A stretch of DNA of 64,000 bases from assembly GCA_963682175.1 (NCBI GenBank), contig OY821784.1, forward strand, positions 38,793,621-38,857,620, read 5' to 3'. Position 1 is the first letter of the stretch. Each line of letters starts with the position of its first letter. The notes below the pieces were generated by a model. It saw nothing but the letters and a program-made list of their open reading frames with translations, was not told the origin of the DNA and made no database searches. This DNA is from Triglochin maritima. Its lineage: Eukaryota > Streptophyta > Magnoliopsida > Alismatales > Juncaginaceae. Positions 34,213 through 45,456 of the stretch are shown here, one piece after another. A program made the translations under genes and the position numbers.

Positions 34213-36076
34213 TGTAACGTGCCGAAACAGCGGAAGAAATTTTTCAAAATAAACATACAACATACGACCGTCAACGGTCAACAAGGGCACGTTACTGGAA
34301 AAGTCAACAGAATATATATATAAAATATCTCCACGTGGAGGTCATAATACAGAGTGTCAAAAGAGTGATCACATGTCTAATACATAACTACAGTAATCAC
34401 TACCTCTACAAAAAGATAAAGCGACAGGACCCGATCCCGGAGGCACTCCCCTCGGTCACCACCAACCTAAGACCGCCTGCTCCCTGAAAATGAAACATAA
34501 AATCTGCCTGAGTTCCCGAAAGGAACCCCGTATGCCAACATCTCCTATATAAACAGAAAAACAGATGAAAAAGCCAAGAATGCTCATGCAATGCAATCCT
34601 CCTCGGGCCCAATGAATGCCCCAACCGCCACGGACCATCTCCTAGCCGCGCCAGGGGCATGGGAAACATCCCCCCCTGCCAATCCAGGCCAACAAGAGGG
34701 GGGTCGCCGCACTCATCTCCCAGCCGCACACAGGGGCAAAGGGAGGCATCCCCCCTGCCAATCCAGGCCAACAAGAGGAGGTCTCGGCTTTCCTCCACAG
34801 GGAAAGTGCATCCCCTTCCCCCACCAGGGAAGAAGGCATCTACCACCCACACAGGCATGGCAGGCATCCCTCTGCCGCACCGGCATCCACGAGGGGTCCA
34901 ACAGAAAATACGCTCTCGTCGTAGGTGAAATCCGTAGCTCCGAGGTCCGGTGATCGACTGTGGGCTCGGCAGCCGGTAGTCGCCTCTGCTCGACGTCACG
35001 TATGTGGATAAATCCACCAAGGAAAGATAATTCGACCCACCAGTCGAACAAGGTCAAATCTAGCGGTCGACCGTTTGGAAGGTCTACGCTATACGTTTTA
35101 TATACATATAGATCCTGTCGGTCGAACCAGGGTCCGTTCAACCGATAAGGAAAACTGCATGAATCCTGCCCACTGCATTCGGTCGACCGAAACTCTTCCG
35201 GTCGACCGGATCAACAGGCACTTCACTACAGGAAATCTGCACGCGGTCGGTCGACCGGATCCAGAGCGGTCGACCGTTTAGATGGTCAACGCTCTTGACC
35301 GACTTTGCGCAGTTCGGTCGACCGAGACGCACACTCGGTCGGCCGAAGGTCTGTCTACCCTATCTACTGGGATCGGTCGACCGAAACAACCATCGGTCGA
35401 CCGGACTAATATAACCCTTATAGAATATTCCCGCTAAAATTTGGCATAAACGGTCGACCGTCACACAGACGTCGTTCGACCGTTTTCGGGCAGCAAGTTA
35501 TTTTTATAAAATATCGGTCGACCGAACCTCACACGGTCGACCGAAACACTACAATATCGCACTGAACAGGCATCATTTAGACGCTGTTCGGTCGACCGAG
35601 ACACACAACGGTCGACCGAACCAGTCGTCTTCAACCTTGGTTCAGTGGGGTTATCGCCGGGGAAACGGCACCAACGCCGCCCCCTACACTCCCACACCTC
35701 TTGGGGAGTTACTATGAAGACTTGGCATACCTTTCACCGCGAAGAAGACGTGTGCGGCGAGCTCCTCCTCCTCCGGCGTCGCTTCTAGTTCCTTCTCCTT
35801 CTTTCCTCCGTTCCCGGTGCTCCTCCTTTGCTTGTGCCTTCACCACGTCGCCGGAGCTCCTCTCCTTCCTCCTCTGGTCGCCGGGATGCAAGAAGAATGG
35901 GTGAGTTTGGGGTGGAAAACGAAATGGCAAACAAAAGAGCAAAAAAGGGGGGTGAGATTTGGTTTTATAAACAAACCCTACACCTACCCATACTCCCCAC
36001 CATACCTCCACCCATACACACAACACTCCACCCATACTACCCCATTCTCTCTCTCTCTCACTTCCACGACTTTACA
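34213..36076 (-). mobile_element. Solo LTR of a gypsy-type element, 1864 bp, TCTTT duplication
   Basis: The stretch begins TGTAACGTGCC and ends GACTTTACA, with perfect TCTTT direct repeats at 34208-34212 and 36077-36081. The ends resemble the LTR of the unit at 16629-18977 (...CGTTACA), which suggests minus orientation. It contains no polyprotein. Inside are two roughly 50-bp GC-rich direct repeats near 34660 and 34743 and a dense array of CGGTCGACCG palindromes (about 35060-35620, 13 or more perfect copies). Long open frames here (for example 34406-35020 minus) follow from the GC-rich repeats and are not genes. Confidence 0.75.
35060..35620. repeat. Array of CGGTCGACCG palindromes (cluster A)
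   Basis: Perfect copies include 35180-35189, 35199-35208, 35515-35524 and 35534-35543; at least 13 are present along with several one-base variants. Spacing varies (about 15-75 bp), so this is not a simple tandem repeat. Confidence 0.9.
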
Positions 36077-36284
36077 TCTTTTGCTTATGTTCTTGAAATA
36101 AGTGAACCTCCATGTCCGAAAAAAGATAATGATAACTGTTTCTGTGTTTTATACTTCTCATATCCATAGAATGATGACTGAAAGTAAGAAACATATAGAA
36201 AGCCAAATCACTTGGAAGTTTCATAACAAAATCTATGTATATCTACAAATATATACTTGCAGTTACAAGAGATCAAGGACAAAA

Positions 36285-36536
36285 TCAATTTGGTCCCCAA
36301 CAGCTCAAGTACATGACTTTCCTCAAAGATTCTTCTGAATTCTTGTGTTTTTCCTCCCCTTCACTTAATCTAGAAGAAGAAAGTCTCTGTGCCAGAGAGA
36401 TGGAACCAAGTTGGTTCTTTGCATGGTGGTGCAGGGACCTGATGCTGTAGTTCCATCTGGAGAAACCTTGGTCCTTCATGGCCTCCACTGTCCCCATACT
36501 TGCTGCTCTCACCCAAGCTCTGGTAGTAGAACTCAT
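36285..36536 (-). CDS. Wound-induced (DUF3774/WIP) family protein, 83 aa
   Basis: Complete member: MSSTTRAWVRAASMGTVEAM, then KDQGFSRWNYSIRSLHHHAK, a Ser/Glu middle, and the C-terminus EESLRKVMYLSCWGPN, exactly the family consensus. No intron. TATATATG on the minus strand at 36634-36641 is about 100 bp upstream of the start. It sits 200 bp from the edge of the solo LTR and 1.2 kb from the next family member in the same orientation. Confidence 0.93.
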   Translation of the reverse strand: MSSTTRAWVRAASMGTVEAMKDQGFSRWNYSIRSLHHHAKNQLGSISLAQRLSSSRLSEGEEKHKNSEESLRKVMYLSCWGPN

Positions 36537-36633
36537 ACTGAATGATTATCCAACTCAAGACAAGAAACACTTGAAAAACTTATTGTTGGTGGCTATTATG
36601 TGTCTGATACGAGGATGTCAAGAATATGTGATG

Positions 36634-36641
36634 CATATATA
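36634..36641 (-). promoter_or_regulatory. TATA box of the WIP gene at 36285-36536
   Basis: Minus-strand TATATATG about 100 bp before the ATG. Confidence 0.5.
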
Positions 36642-37746
36642 GAGACGTTTTGATATGCAAAACCAGCTTGAGCCTTTAGCCTTCTGAATTGGCTGGCACC
36701 TGGTTTTGTAAAATGAATACTTCCAAACTTTTCAGAACCAAACAAATGTTACTACTTTAAAGTTATTATTAATTAACTAGCTGGTTTGGGTGTAAATTAG
36801 GTGGGTGATGGGATCCCACAACCCAGACCATTGATTTCTTTTGCAAAAACCTTTGGCTGGCTTCTTGTGCTACCTTTCACTTTCTACTGTGCTTGTAAAA
36901 TTTTGTTTTTTATGTTAATTTTCTGCAATGCCCATACACAATGGACTTCCACATCCCAACCATTTTTTGGCCGAGTGGTATCATTATTAAGGGGAAAAGG
37001 ACAAACAACACTATCTCTTTCTATAAAAAAAAACAATGCTGTCTGTCTTGTCCTCCTTTAACGTTGTTTTTTAGTTCAACTTGTATTTTACGTCTCCTTA
37101 AAAAATTTCCTGCATTATTATCTGGTATATAATAATGAGAAGGAAAATGAATGGAAAAAATATGATATATGAATGGTGTCTATGATCTGTTATACAAAAA
37201 TTCCATGGGGACATCCTCCTCAAAGCGCATTTTAAAAACTACAAACGAATATAGGATTTAAACAAATTGAGGGTCTACATCTAACAATCTTTTGACAAAA
37301 ATTAAAACCTCACTGGGAATCCAAATAATTGCAATAATCCAAGATTCAGGTCTCCTACCTCCCCGTGCGTGCAATGGCCCTTTTCGATCTCTCTGCATCT
37401 TGCAATAGTTCACTGCATCTCTTCCAACCATGCATGCTCTACTTGTCCATTAATAGAATCACTTGAATTTTTAATTTTTTGTATGCAAATTGATGTAGTG
37501 TTAGAAATTAATTTAGATGAGTTGCAACCAAGATGGTTTTCATTAACACAAGTATTAGAATTTTCTTTGTAGTAGTGATTTGGAATGAGAACAAGACAGG
37601 AGTAGAAAAAGGCATGCAATTTGGTACTCATTCAATTTATACATACATCTTGCATGGAATTACAAATCTCTTATATATATATATATATATATATAAAATA
37701 GAAGAAGAAGAAGAAGAAGAAGAAGAACACACAACTTAAAAGTGTT
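36642..37746. other. Intergenic DNA ending in TA and GAA microsatellites
   Basis: A TA run (37672-37695) and a GAA run (37701-37727) lie just beyond the stop of the next WIP gene, probably in its 3' UTR. Nothing else is recognised. Confidence 0.5.
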
Positions 37747-38019
37747 CTAGTTTGGACCCCAAGAACTCAAGAACATGACTTTCCTAAGAGACTCCTCTGA
37801 TTGCTTAGCCTTGGTGTCACCTCCTTCTCTGAAAGACTCCTGGGCAATGTAAGAAGAGAATTTTCTCCTTGACTGTGAGATGGAGGGAAGGTTGTTCTTG
37901 GCATGGTGTTGGAGAGACCTCAACACATAATTCCACCTGCAGAATCCAGCTTGGTCTTTTAATGCATCAACTGCACTCAAGCTTGTTGCCACAACCCAAG
38001 CTCTCCTTGAAGAACTCAT
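37747..38019 (-). CDS. Wound-induced (DUF3774/WIP) family protein, 90 aa
   Basis: Typical member: MSSSRRAWVVATSLSAVDAL, then KDQAGFCRWNYVLRSLQHHA and the C-terminus EESLRKVMFLSSWGPN. An in-frame ATG two codons upstream (38025) would add ME; the family normally starts MSSSRRAW, so 38019 is preferred. No intron. TATAAATA on the minus strand (38123-38130) lies about 105 bp upstream. Closest relative in the window is the gene at 32980-33261. Confidence 0.93.
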   Translation of the reverse strand: MSSSRRAWVVATSLSAVDALKDQAGFCRWNYVLRSLQHHAKNNLPSISQSRRKFSSYIAQESFREGGDTKAKQSEESLRKVMFLSSWGPN

Positions 38020-38122
38020 CTCCAATTGTTTAGTATCTGATGTAGTAGTAGTAGTAGTAGAATTAAACTGTTTGAATTGTTGTTGGATGTAGATGGAAGT
38101 GAAAGGGGGTGGATTGTATGGA

Positions 38123-38130
38123 TATTTATA
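38123..38130 (-). promoter_or_regulatory. TATA box of the WIP gene at 37747-38019
   Basis: Minus-strand TATAAATA about 105 bp before the chosen ATG; identical to the box of the paralogue at 32818. Confidence 0.6.
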
Positions 38131-40720
38131 GAGATAGAGAAGAGAAAGGATGAAATGTAGTTTAATTGGTGTATAATATTATAATATTGTGGGCTGGTTT
38201 GCTGCTGGTTTATTTGGATTTCAGGTTATTGGGATGGGATTTTATTGATGGTTTGGTTTGCTCCTCCAAACCATTGGCATTGGTAGTGCCTATCTGTGGG
38301 CATCCCATTCCCATTCCTTCCCATTCCCATTCCCATCCCATCAGCTATTATTGGTCCACTTCTTCTCTTGTTGGTTAGTTTAATACTATAGAAAAATATT
38401 ACCCAAAATATAAAATGGAAGCTGAGAAACAACATCGTTTGAGGCCACATCTGCATTGTTAGTATTTGTTATTAGATGAGGTACGTTGAGAGGATGATGT
38501 TTTTATTCTTCCCCTCCCCTCCATATACGTTCAATGTTTTTATTCTATTCAATTCTCTACTAAAAAAATGACACCATCTTCTTCATCTCATCTCATCGTT
38601 CTTCTTCTTCTGATGATGATGATGACATGTATTACACCCATTAATAATCGTACAATTGTTTGTAAGACAAAAGGAGAATTTCAATAAGAATTTATTTCAA
38701 CCGATCGATTGTATCCAAGATATATATGTTGTCATGGATGGATAATATGGGAGCCCAAAACTACTATGAGTTGGGCCGACGTCTAAATTAATGCGCTTCG
38801 CTACATTTATCTGCTATTAATGGTTATTATTATTATTATTTATTATAGAAAGGTGTCAACTTTGAACAGTGAAGTCAATATTCATCATCAACCCAGCCAT
38901 AATGGTTTTATGTAAATACATTGTGGGAGTGGAAGAAAAATACATTTATAATTAACAAGAAAAGTTGCACGGTTTGAAAAGGTAGTGGAGAAGTGATTGT
39001 CAAATAAGAGTTTAACAAATAAAATTGCTGAGAAGAAAAAAAAATTACTTTATACCTTCTTGCTAGTTTACTTACCAGTGAGAAGAAAAAGATACTTTAT
39101 ATCCTCTAGTTTACTTACTAATAAGATTGATTTTAACGCTTACGATCGCAATTGCAACATATGAAAGTCATTTTCTAGTAATGAATATTATCAAGACTTT
39201 TTGCGTAATCAAATAGAAGATCATTGGTTGAATGATAATTTGGTGACTTATATTGGAAATTTTTTACTTGGTAAAGTTAGTGATGAGACAATCATGTACT
39301 ATTTTCAAAACATAAAAATCGATCGAGACCAATTGTAATTTTTTATTTCATTTATATTTCCACGGCTCTCAAACGAAAATCATGTTTCCGCCATGAGTTC
39401 GTCGGCTTTTTCAATTGCATATTTGTCAAACATTTTAGGCTTCTACCTCTTCTATCTTTGCTCGAATTTTTTTTCTTCTTTTCTTCTCATGCATGCACCT
39501 TTCCACAAAGTGACATCTATGTACTCTCAAGTCTCATCTAATCGGTAATTTCTGCGTATCAAATGAAGATTTTCATCTACTTGACTACTAATTAATGTTT
39601 ATTTTTGCTATGAGAGTCAAACAGATCTCCCTCATGTGTTTAATTCAAGTTTCATGATGCATCACAAGTACAAGTTTTCTTTAGAGTATGGCGCTGGGAT
39701 TGGAAGAGCAATTGAAAAACATCCACACGCAACCTTGGGTGCACTCATTTCCACTCTACCTAGAGTTGATTGATTTAAATATGGAAAGCATTAATTTTCT
39801 CATAAGATTTGACCTCAATATATACAAAAGGGTAGCAATGCCAAACCTATACAAACTTGTAGTTTTTTATTGATATGGTCAAACTCCTCATTTAAGGCAT
39901 TCATCATCAAACCATACTATAAATTTCAAATCTTCTTATGTATTGCATGCATGCATTTTTTGTTTTTTGTTTTGTTTTTGACTCTATCAAAGTAAATGGG
40001 AACTATTTCATAACAATTATTTTCCCCCCTAGATTTTGTTGACTTTAACTAATGGAAGTGATTATTGGAAAATTGCTGGTGTAATCTTAAGGGCTCATTT
40101 TGATTCTCTGGTATACTATAACAAGTTGAGAGCAAATAAGTAAATAACAGCATAGCGACAAATGGAATGGTGAAATACACAAATATGAGATTTGACTAAA
40201 ACTACAAATTTTCATTTAACAGCATTGAATAATTGGAATGGAGTGGTGGAAGAAGGAATAGGTAGAAAATTCAATGACAGAGATATATTGGACACCTAAC
40301 TCTTGCTTGCATTAATCATCATTGAGCTAGGCGGTCAGCATCCTGGACCATTCATCCTCAATTGTTTGGGAAAATAAATGCATGCATGTCTCCTATAAAT
40401 GTGTTTCGAAGTGGATTAAGGATTAATTATCTTAATACTTCCACCACACCAAATTAGCATGACACCATTAAATTAAGAATCACTAATACCACCCCCTTCT
40501 TGTCTACATCCAATTGAACACCCTAATCTTGTGTAAATTTTCTCACACTTGTCGTTTTTACATGTCAAAAAAGACGAATTAAAGTTGGGTGGTCGTTAAC
40601 GGTTAATCGTGTAGATATTAAATACTTGTGTTGTGCAATCAGCAATGCATCTTTGATTTTTATTTTTTTTGTTACACGTGTTGAAAATTGGTTTGTAGAA
40701 CTGTTTAGTGCAGGAAAACA
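38131..40720. other. Intergenic DNA, nothing recognised
   Basis: Includes the upstream region of the last WIP gene, a CCCATT-type repeat at about 38300-38341 and AT-rich spacer. No gene is supported. Confidence 0.45.
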
Positions 40721-40729
40721 TGGATCATC

Positions 40730-41510
40730 GGAGTCACGGTCGACCGGAAAAATCCAGAGCATCCAGGATTCGTAGAAATGTGAGTTTCTGTCGACCAGAA
40801 ACTTCCAGAGCCTTCAGGGCTCGGATCGAAACAAGAGTCGGTCGACCGGGAATTTAAAAAATCCAAGGGCTCCCAGGCGCTGTTCAGACGCGCGACACGG
40901 TTGATCGTCTCGGGGTGAGCGGTCGACCGAACGATGACAGTTACGCAGAAAATAGACAACCGGTCGACCGATGGAGAATTCCGGTCGACCGTTGCAGATG
41001 ATTTTACCCACGATCTACATGTTTATTTGTACGATTTTAGCCCATTGTAAAAGAGTTTTTCACCCTAATTTTGTAACACAACGTACAATACTTATTTCCT
41101 TGAGAGAAATTAGGCTACAGAAAGATCTAGAGTGCTTTGGGAGACATATTACTTCCAATCGTTTGTAATCTCGGAAACTTCTTTTATTGGAGAATGACTG
41201 AAAGGAAAGGAACCCGCAAAAGATCCCCCAAGGACGTATGCATTTTGTTGAACCTTGTAAAATCGCATGTGTCGTGGTTTGTTTCAGGTGTGTTGTGTGA
41301 TTGCTTGTGATTTTCATCTTATTCGTGTTTCTTGTTGCATTAAGATCGAGAGAGGGTCTCAAGTTAAATTTCCACAATCAATATTCTTTTTCGTGATGCG
41401 TTTAATCCCTATTCGTACTAGTACATTGTTAGATCGCCTCCGAACAACGCAATCACGTCAAAGTAAAACCCGACAATCCATAAAAGTCTATTTTACTGTA
41501 TAGCAAACGT
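40730..41510 (+). mobile_element. LTR-like fragment carrying CGGTCGACCG motifs (cluster B)
   Basis: The palindromes occur between 40737 and 40991. Downstream, AGAAAGATCTAGAGTG, GTAATCTCGGAAACTTC, the GATCCCCCAAGGACG block and TGTGTCGTGG follow in the same order as in the copies at 50100-51027 and, inverted, 51028-51993. The fragment is therefore a relative of those LTRs. Ends and target duplications were not found. Confidence 0.6.
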
Positions 41511-41729
41511 CACAGGAAGAGAACTCATCGGTCCTACCTGCAATGCCAATTCAATCCATGAAGACTTGGTAGCATAACTCATATGATTATTTAATTTATT
41601 TCACATTAACATCCAATTGAATTGTTAATCATCTCCCAAAAGTTTGCATGATATGTTTGACAGGGTTGGTTGGGGTTCTCTTTTTGTTATGATTTAAATA
41701 GAATATGCTTTCTTTTTTATGGTCTAGTG

Positions 41730-42254
41730 CAGTGTTCGGATATGCAGCCGGATGCGGCCGCATATGCGGATGCGGGTGCGATGCAGCCGGGATCCGCATC
41801 GTATCCTAAGGATGTGGCCTCCTATATGCAGACTGCATTGTCATCCGTATATGCGGTCGATGCGGGCGCATATGCAACGCATATCAAATAGGCATATTTT
41901 ATATCTAATTGGGTCAAAATCCGAAAGATATTTGATTATCCGATTACCCATTTAACTTATTTTGCAAACAAAAAACATTTTAACCAATTTTACAAACAAA
42001 AGACCATCCCCAAATTCCCCACTCGATCCCCAAATTCGTGCCACTCCCACATTTTCGGCTCCCTCCGGTACCCGGCATTCCGTATATGTAAATGTATATT
42101 ATTATATTATATTCCACAAATTATTTTAATATGTAAATGTATATTATTTAATTATTAAATCGCCGCATATGCACCCGCATCGCATCCGCATTCTGCATAT
42201 GTTCGATGCGGTGTCCCGCTGCATCCACTCTGCATCCCGCATATCTGAACCTAA
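41730..42254. mobile_element. Probable non-autonomous hAT-type element rich in GCATATGC/GGATGCGG words
   Basis: The ends CAGTGTTCGGATATGC and GCATATCTGAACCT are imperfect inverted copies. Both subterminal parts are packed with GCATCCGCAT/ATGCGGATGC words on both strands around an AT-rich centre, the same architecture as the element at 9105. No clear 8-bp duplication was found, so the class is tentative. Confidence 0.5.
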
Positions 42255-43475
42255 ACCAACTCTTCAACTGATCATCCTCATGTCAATTTTTCCTATAAAA
42301 CATTTATGGTTTGTTATTAGTTTCTTGTAGAATGACACGTAAGTAGTTGGCGCTGGTAACTAAGCATGGTTACTTAAAATATTGAAGCGAATCTTTCTGT
42401 TTAATTAAGATGCATGCAACATAACACCTTTTGAATTGGAGATGTCATCACACATGTAATTCTTCCTATTTTCCTGAAACAGTGACTAGTTTAGAAGTTT
42501 CTTTCAAAAAGTGGAAGTAAACTAATTACAACCACTAATCACTCATCTTGTCTTAGCACACAAATGAATGGAGTGGAAACCCTTTATTCAAGCGACCTCT
42601 GTGTTTCCATAACATAATAGTTGTCGAAGTTTGCTTAGTTTCAACCATACAAAATATTTCTTCAGCATATATATGCTGAAGAATCAGTGGGAAACCGCAA
42701 AACAGTAGAGATCTGGAGACCCAATTAGATGATCTTTCTCTATCAATGGAAATGGATGTGATGCTGCAGGTCATGCATGGCATGGCTGGTTGGTTTTCTT
42801 AAATTTCAAGGATCTACGCGGTTTCGACGTCTAAAACAAGTTAAAAACTTGTTTTGTATATGTGCTTAATTTGTTTTGATTAGATTCAACAAAGAAATTT
42901 TGGAGTATTTTCCTAACACATAGCTAGCTATATGGAACACATAACTGTGCTCTACCGTAAATTAATTGAGTTCTTTGTTTGATTGCGCATTGAAAAAACG
43001 ATTTTACTAGTGTGCACATGTGTTTCAATTTTTTTCTAATTTGCATCTCTTATTTTTTTTCTTTACTTGCGGGCATCTATGCTATTAGTGAGTCTTATTT
43101 TTTACAAAAATATTCCGTTAATTTTTGTACAAAAAATATTTTGCATCTATTCCGTTTTTTATTTATTACAAAGAACACCTTCTAAAATAATAAAAACATT
43201 TAAAATTATATAACAACGCAGATGGGCAAAGGTAAAATCGTTGTTTTCAAGGTGCACCGTACCCAAACAAAAACCCCTGAACTAATTAGTTAAGTAAACT
43301 CTTGATATCTAAATTGTTTGCATTAAAATATGGAAACTACTGTTCATCGATGAAAAATTACTTAATTCGTCATTCACAATTCATTTAATACTCATTTCGT
43401 CCCGTCTCTTAAAATAAAGTTTATGCATACGTTTTTCTCATATTCCCAGTACAAACACCACGAAAATGTCTGACG
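42255..43475. other. Intergenic DNA, nothing recognised
   Basis: AT-rich spacer with no supported gene or element. Confidence 0.4.
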
Positions 43476-43509
43476 AATCGCCTGGATTCGGTGGATTAAG
43501 CCCATAAAA

Positions 43510-43680
43510 GAAAACAAAAATCAGGTCGGACGTCTAGGTAAAACGCCCCCATGGGGAAGACGTCTAACCAGATGCCTCACCCATGGTGGGGGCGTCTTAG
43601 CCAGACGCCACCCCCAAGGGGCGGGCGTTTTACCCAGACGCCTCCCCTATGGAGGGGGTGTCTGTCTAAGACGTCAGTCC
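43510..43680. repeat. GC-rich patch with repeated CCAGACGCC / GGGCGTCT blocks
   Basis: CAGACGCC and its inverse (GGCGTCT, GGGCGTTTTAC) recur about every 30 bp and can pair. The same words (TTTACCCAGACGCC) recur at about 44509-44524, beside repeat copy 2. Probably terminal DNA of a non-autonomous element. Confidence 0.5.
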
Positions 43681-43752
43681 AAAAAAAATCTTAAAATTAT
43701 ACGGTGTATTATCTCAAATTATTTGAGGTTCCGTTGCAAGATTTCGGTGGTA

Positions 43753-44017
43753 ACGGGTTGGATTACAATGAGTTTTTTTGCAAGTGATTAAGATTCAAAA
43801 ATTTCCAGATCCAACATTTTCAAGATCCAAATTTTCTGGTGGTAAAAATTCCCAACTTACAAATACCACATCGACAGGTCGTTCGGGGGTCTCGCCGGTG
43901 AGGTGGCGGGGGTGGCAAGGGGGCAGCGCTACATGGATTTTTTTGGATTTTAAAATTGTTGGATCTGGAAAATTTTGAATCTTCATCACTTGCAAAACTC
44001 GTTGTAATCCAACCCGT
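43753..44017. mobile_element. Inverted-repeat (foldback/MITE-like) element, about 265 bp
   Basis: The left arm (ACGGGTTGGATTACAA... to about 43835) and the reverse complement of the right arm (about 43945-44017) match over some 80 bp with few changes, including AAGATTCAAAA.TTTCCAGATCCAACA. The loop is GC-rich. No unambiguous target duplication was found. Confidence 0.65.
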
Positions 44018-44459
44018 ATAATTAACCACAGGCGCATGATCTGGTGAGTTGGTGAGGTGGTGAGGTGTCGGACAGTCGACTGTTTGCTTCTCGGTCTACC
44101 GAGCAGTTCCATGCGGATGACCGAGTTTCCATCGGTCCACCGTGATCGTAGAGACAGTAAGTTTTTTATCTTCCTGGAATACATGGGTCGGTTTACCGAC
44201 CTCTACCCGGTCATCTGAATATTTATCCTCGGTAGCTTCGACATTTCTCTAGAAATCTCTATTCGGTGTACCGAAGGGGTATCAGTCATTCGAATATTTA
44301 TCCTCAGTAGCTTCGACATTTCTCTGGAAATCTATATTCGGTGTACCGAAGAGGTATTGGTCATCCGAATATAGTAATTATTAACTTAATAATCAATTTA
44401 TTTAGAAATTATCTAAAATTATAATCAATTTATAAACATTTATCTTTTTAATAAAAAAA

Positions 44460-44865
44460 AATAAAAAAATAGCGGGCATCCGCCGGAGTCGCCTCCTCCG
44501 TGGGGGGCATTTTACCCAGACGCCACCCCATGGGGGGCGGCTCCGGCGAACGCCCCCTAATTTTTTTATTATTAAAAAGATGTTTAACATTTTACCAGAT
44601 TCGAGTACACCGGAGCATCCGTTGACTCATTTACTGACCTCCAAAATATTAATTTTTATGATTATGAAAGGAAAATGAAGAGAGATGGGTGATAGGAGGG
44701 TGAAATGTCGCGATATATGTGTAGAAACGAGAGAAAAACAAAATGGTAATTCGTTACAATTTCGCGATATATGAGTAGAAACGAGAGAAAAGCAAAATGG
44801 TAATTCGTTAAGGACAATTTAAGTAGTTTTACGAAGATGAATAACCATTGAGTAAAATATTAAGT
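44460..44865. repeat. GC-rich hairpin plus AT tail; dispersed repeat copy 2, with 54-bp tandem duplication
   Basis: Block order matches 3229-3535: a GC-rich self-complementary part (44473-44558), a T run, TTTACCAGATTCGAGTA, CCGTTGACTC, GACCTCC, and finally AATTTAAGTAGTTTTACGAA. Within it the unit TCGCGATATATG.GTAGAAACG... is present twice (from 44708 and 44762, period 54). Confidence 0.6.
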
Positions 44866-45375
44866 GTTACTTCAGTTTTTTATACTAAAGTGGTTGGTAT
44901 GTTAATATTTCAGGACAATTTCTTCAGCCAAGGTAGTTCTGAGAGCACATGAATAGTTGTGGTCCAATTCTTGTATTGATTTGCTTTGTTGATCAAAACA
45001 CGATTAATTGTCCCTAAAAAGATTGCAAAAAAAGAAAGAAAAAGAGATTGATGGATGACGTCTTGACTACGTATAAGAAGCTAATATTAGTGGTTCTTCA
45101 TTTTATTTACGTGCGTGCTTATGTAAAAAAGAAGTAAATGGTTTTTGGAAAACCTTGTATGGTTACATGCAATATGCAAGTTACTATCAGGTTGAGGTTT
45201 TAATTGTATGTATTTGTTCAAAATAGAAAGAGATTCATGCATGGGTACGTACTCCGACCAAAGAAAATGGAGAGTGAGTTTATCAGTCCCTTTTCTGAGA
45301 CACGTCGATCGCCACTTTTGTAGACAAATAATGGACGGCACCCAATCCATTTTGACTTTCAACACTATCCATCAA
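44866..45375. other. Upstream region of the MYB gene, nothing else recognised
   Basis: AT-rich spacer; contains the probable promoter of the gene at 45457. Confidence 0.4.
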
Positions 45376-45383
45376 TATATATA
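45376..45383 (+). promoter_or_regulatory. TATA box of the R2R3-MYB gene
   Basis: TATATATA 73 bp before the ATG at 45457. Confidence 0.55.
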
Positions 45384-45456
45384 CTTCCTCTTCAACATCC
45401 AATATTATTGCTTAGTTTATAATTAAGTTTGCTTCTCAATTTTAGATCGATCACAA

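Noticed and set aside
34406..35020. 204-codon open frame on the minus strand with overlapping plus-strand frames
   Set aside because: It lies in the GC-rich part of a solo LTR, repeats a 50-bp DNA unit, and all frames are open because of composition.
35060..35620. CRISPR-like array
   Set aside because: The repeat is a 10-bp palindrome with irregular spacing in a plant LTR; no CRISPR repeat length or cas genes.
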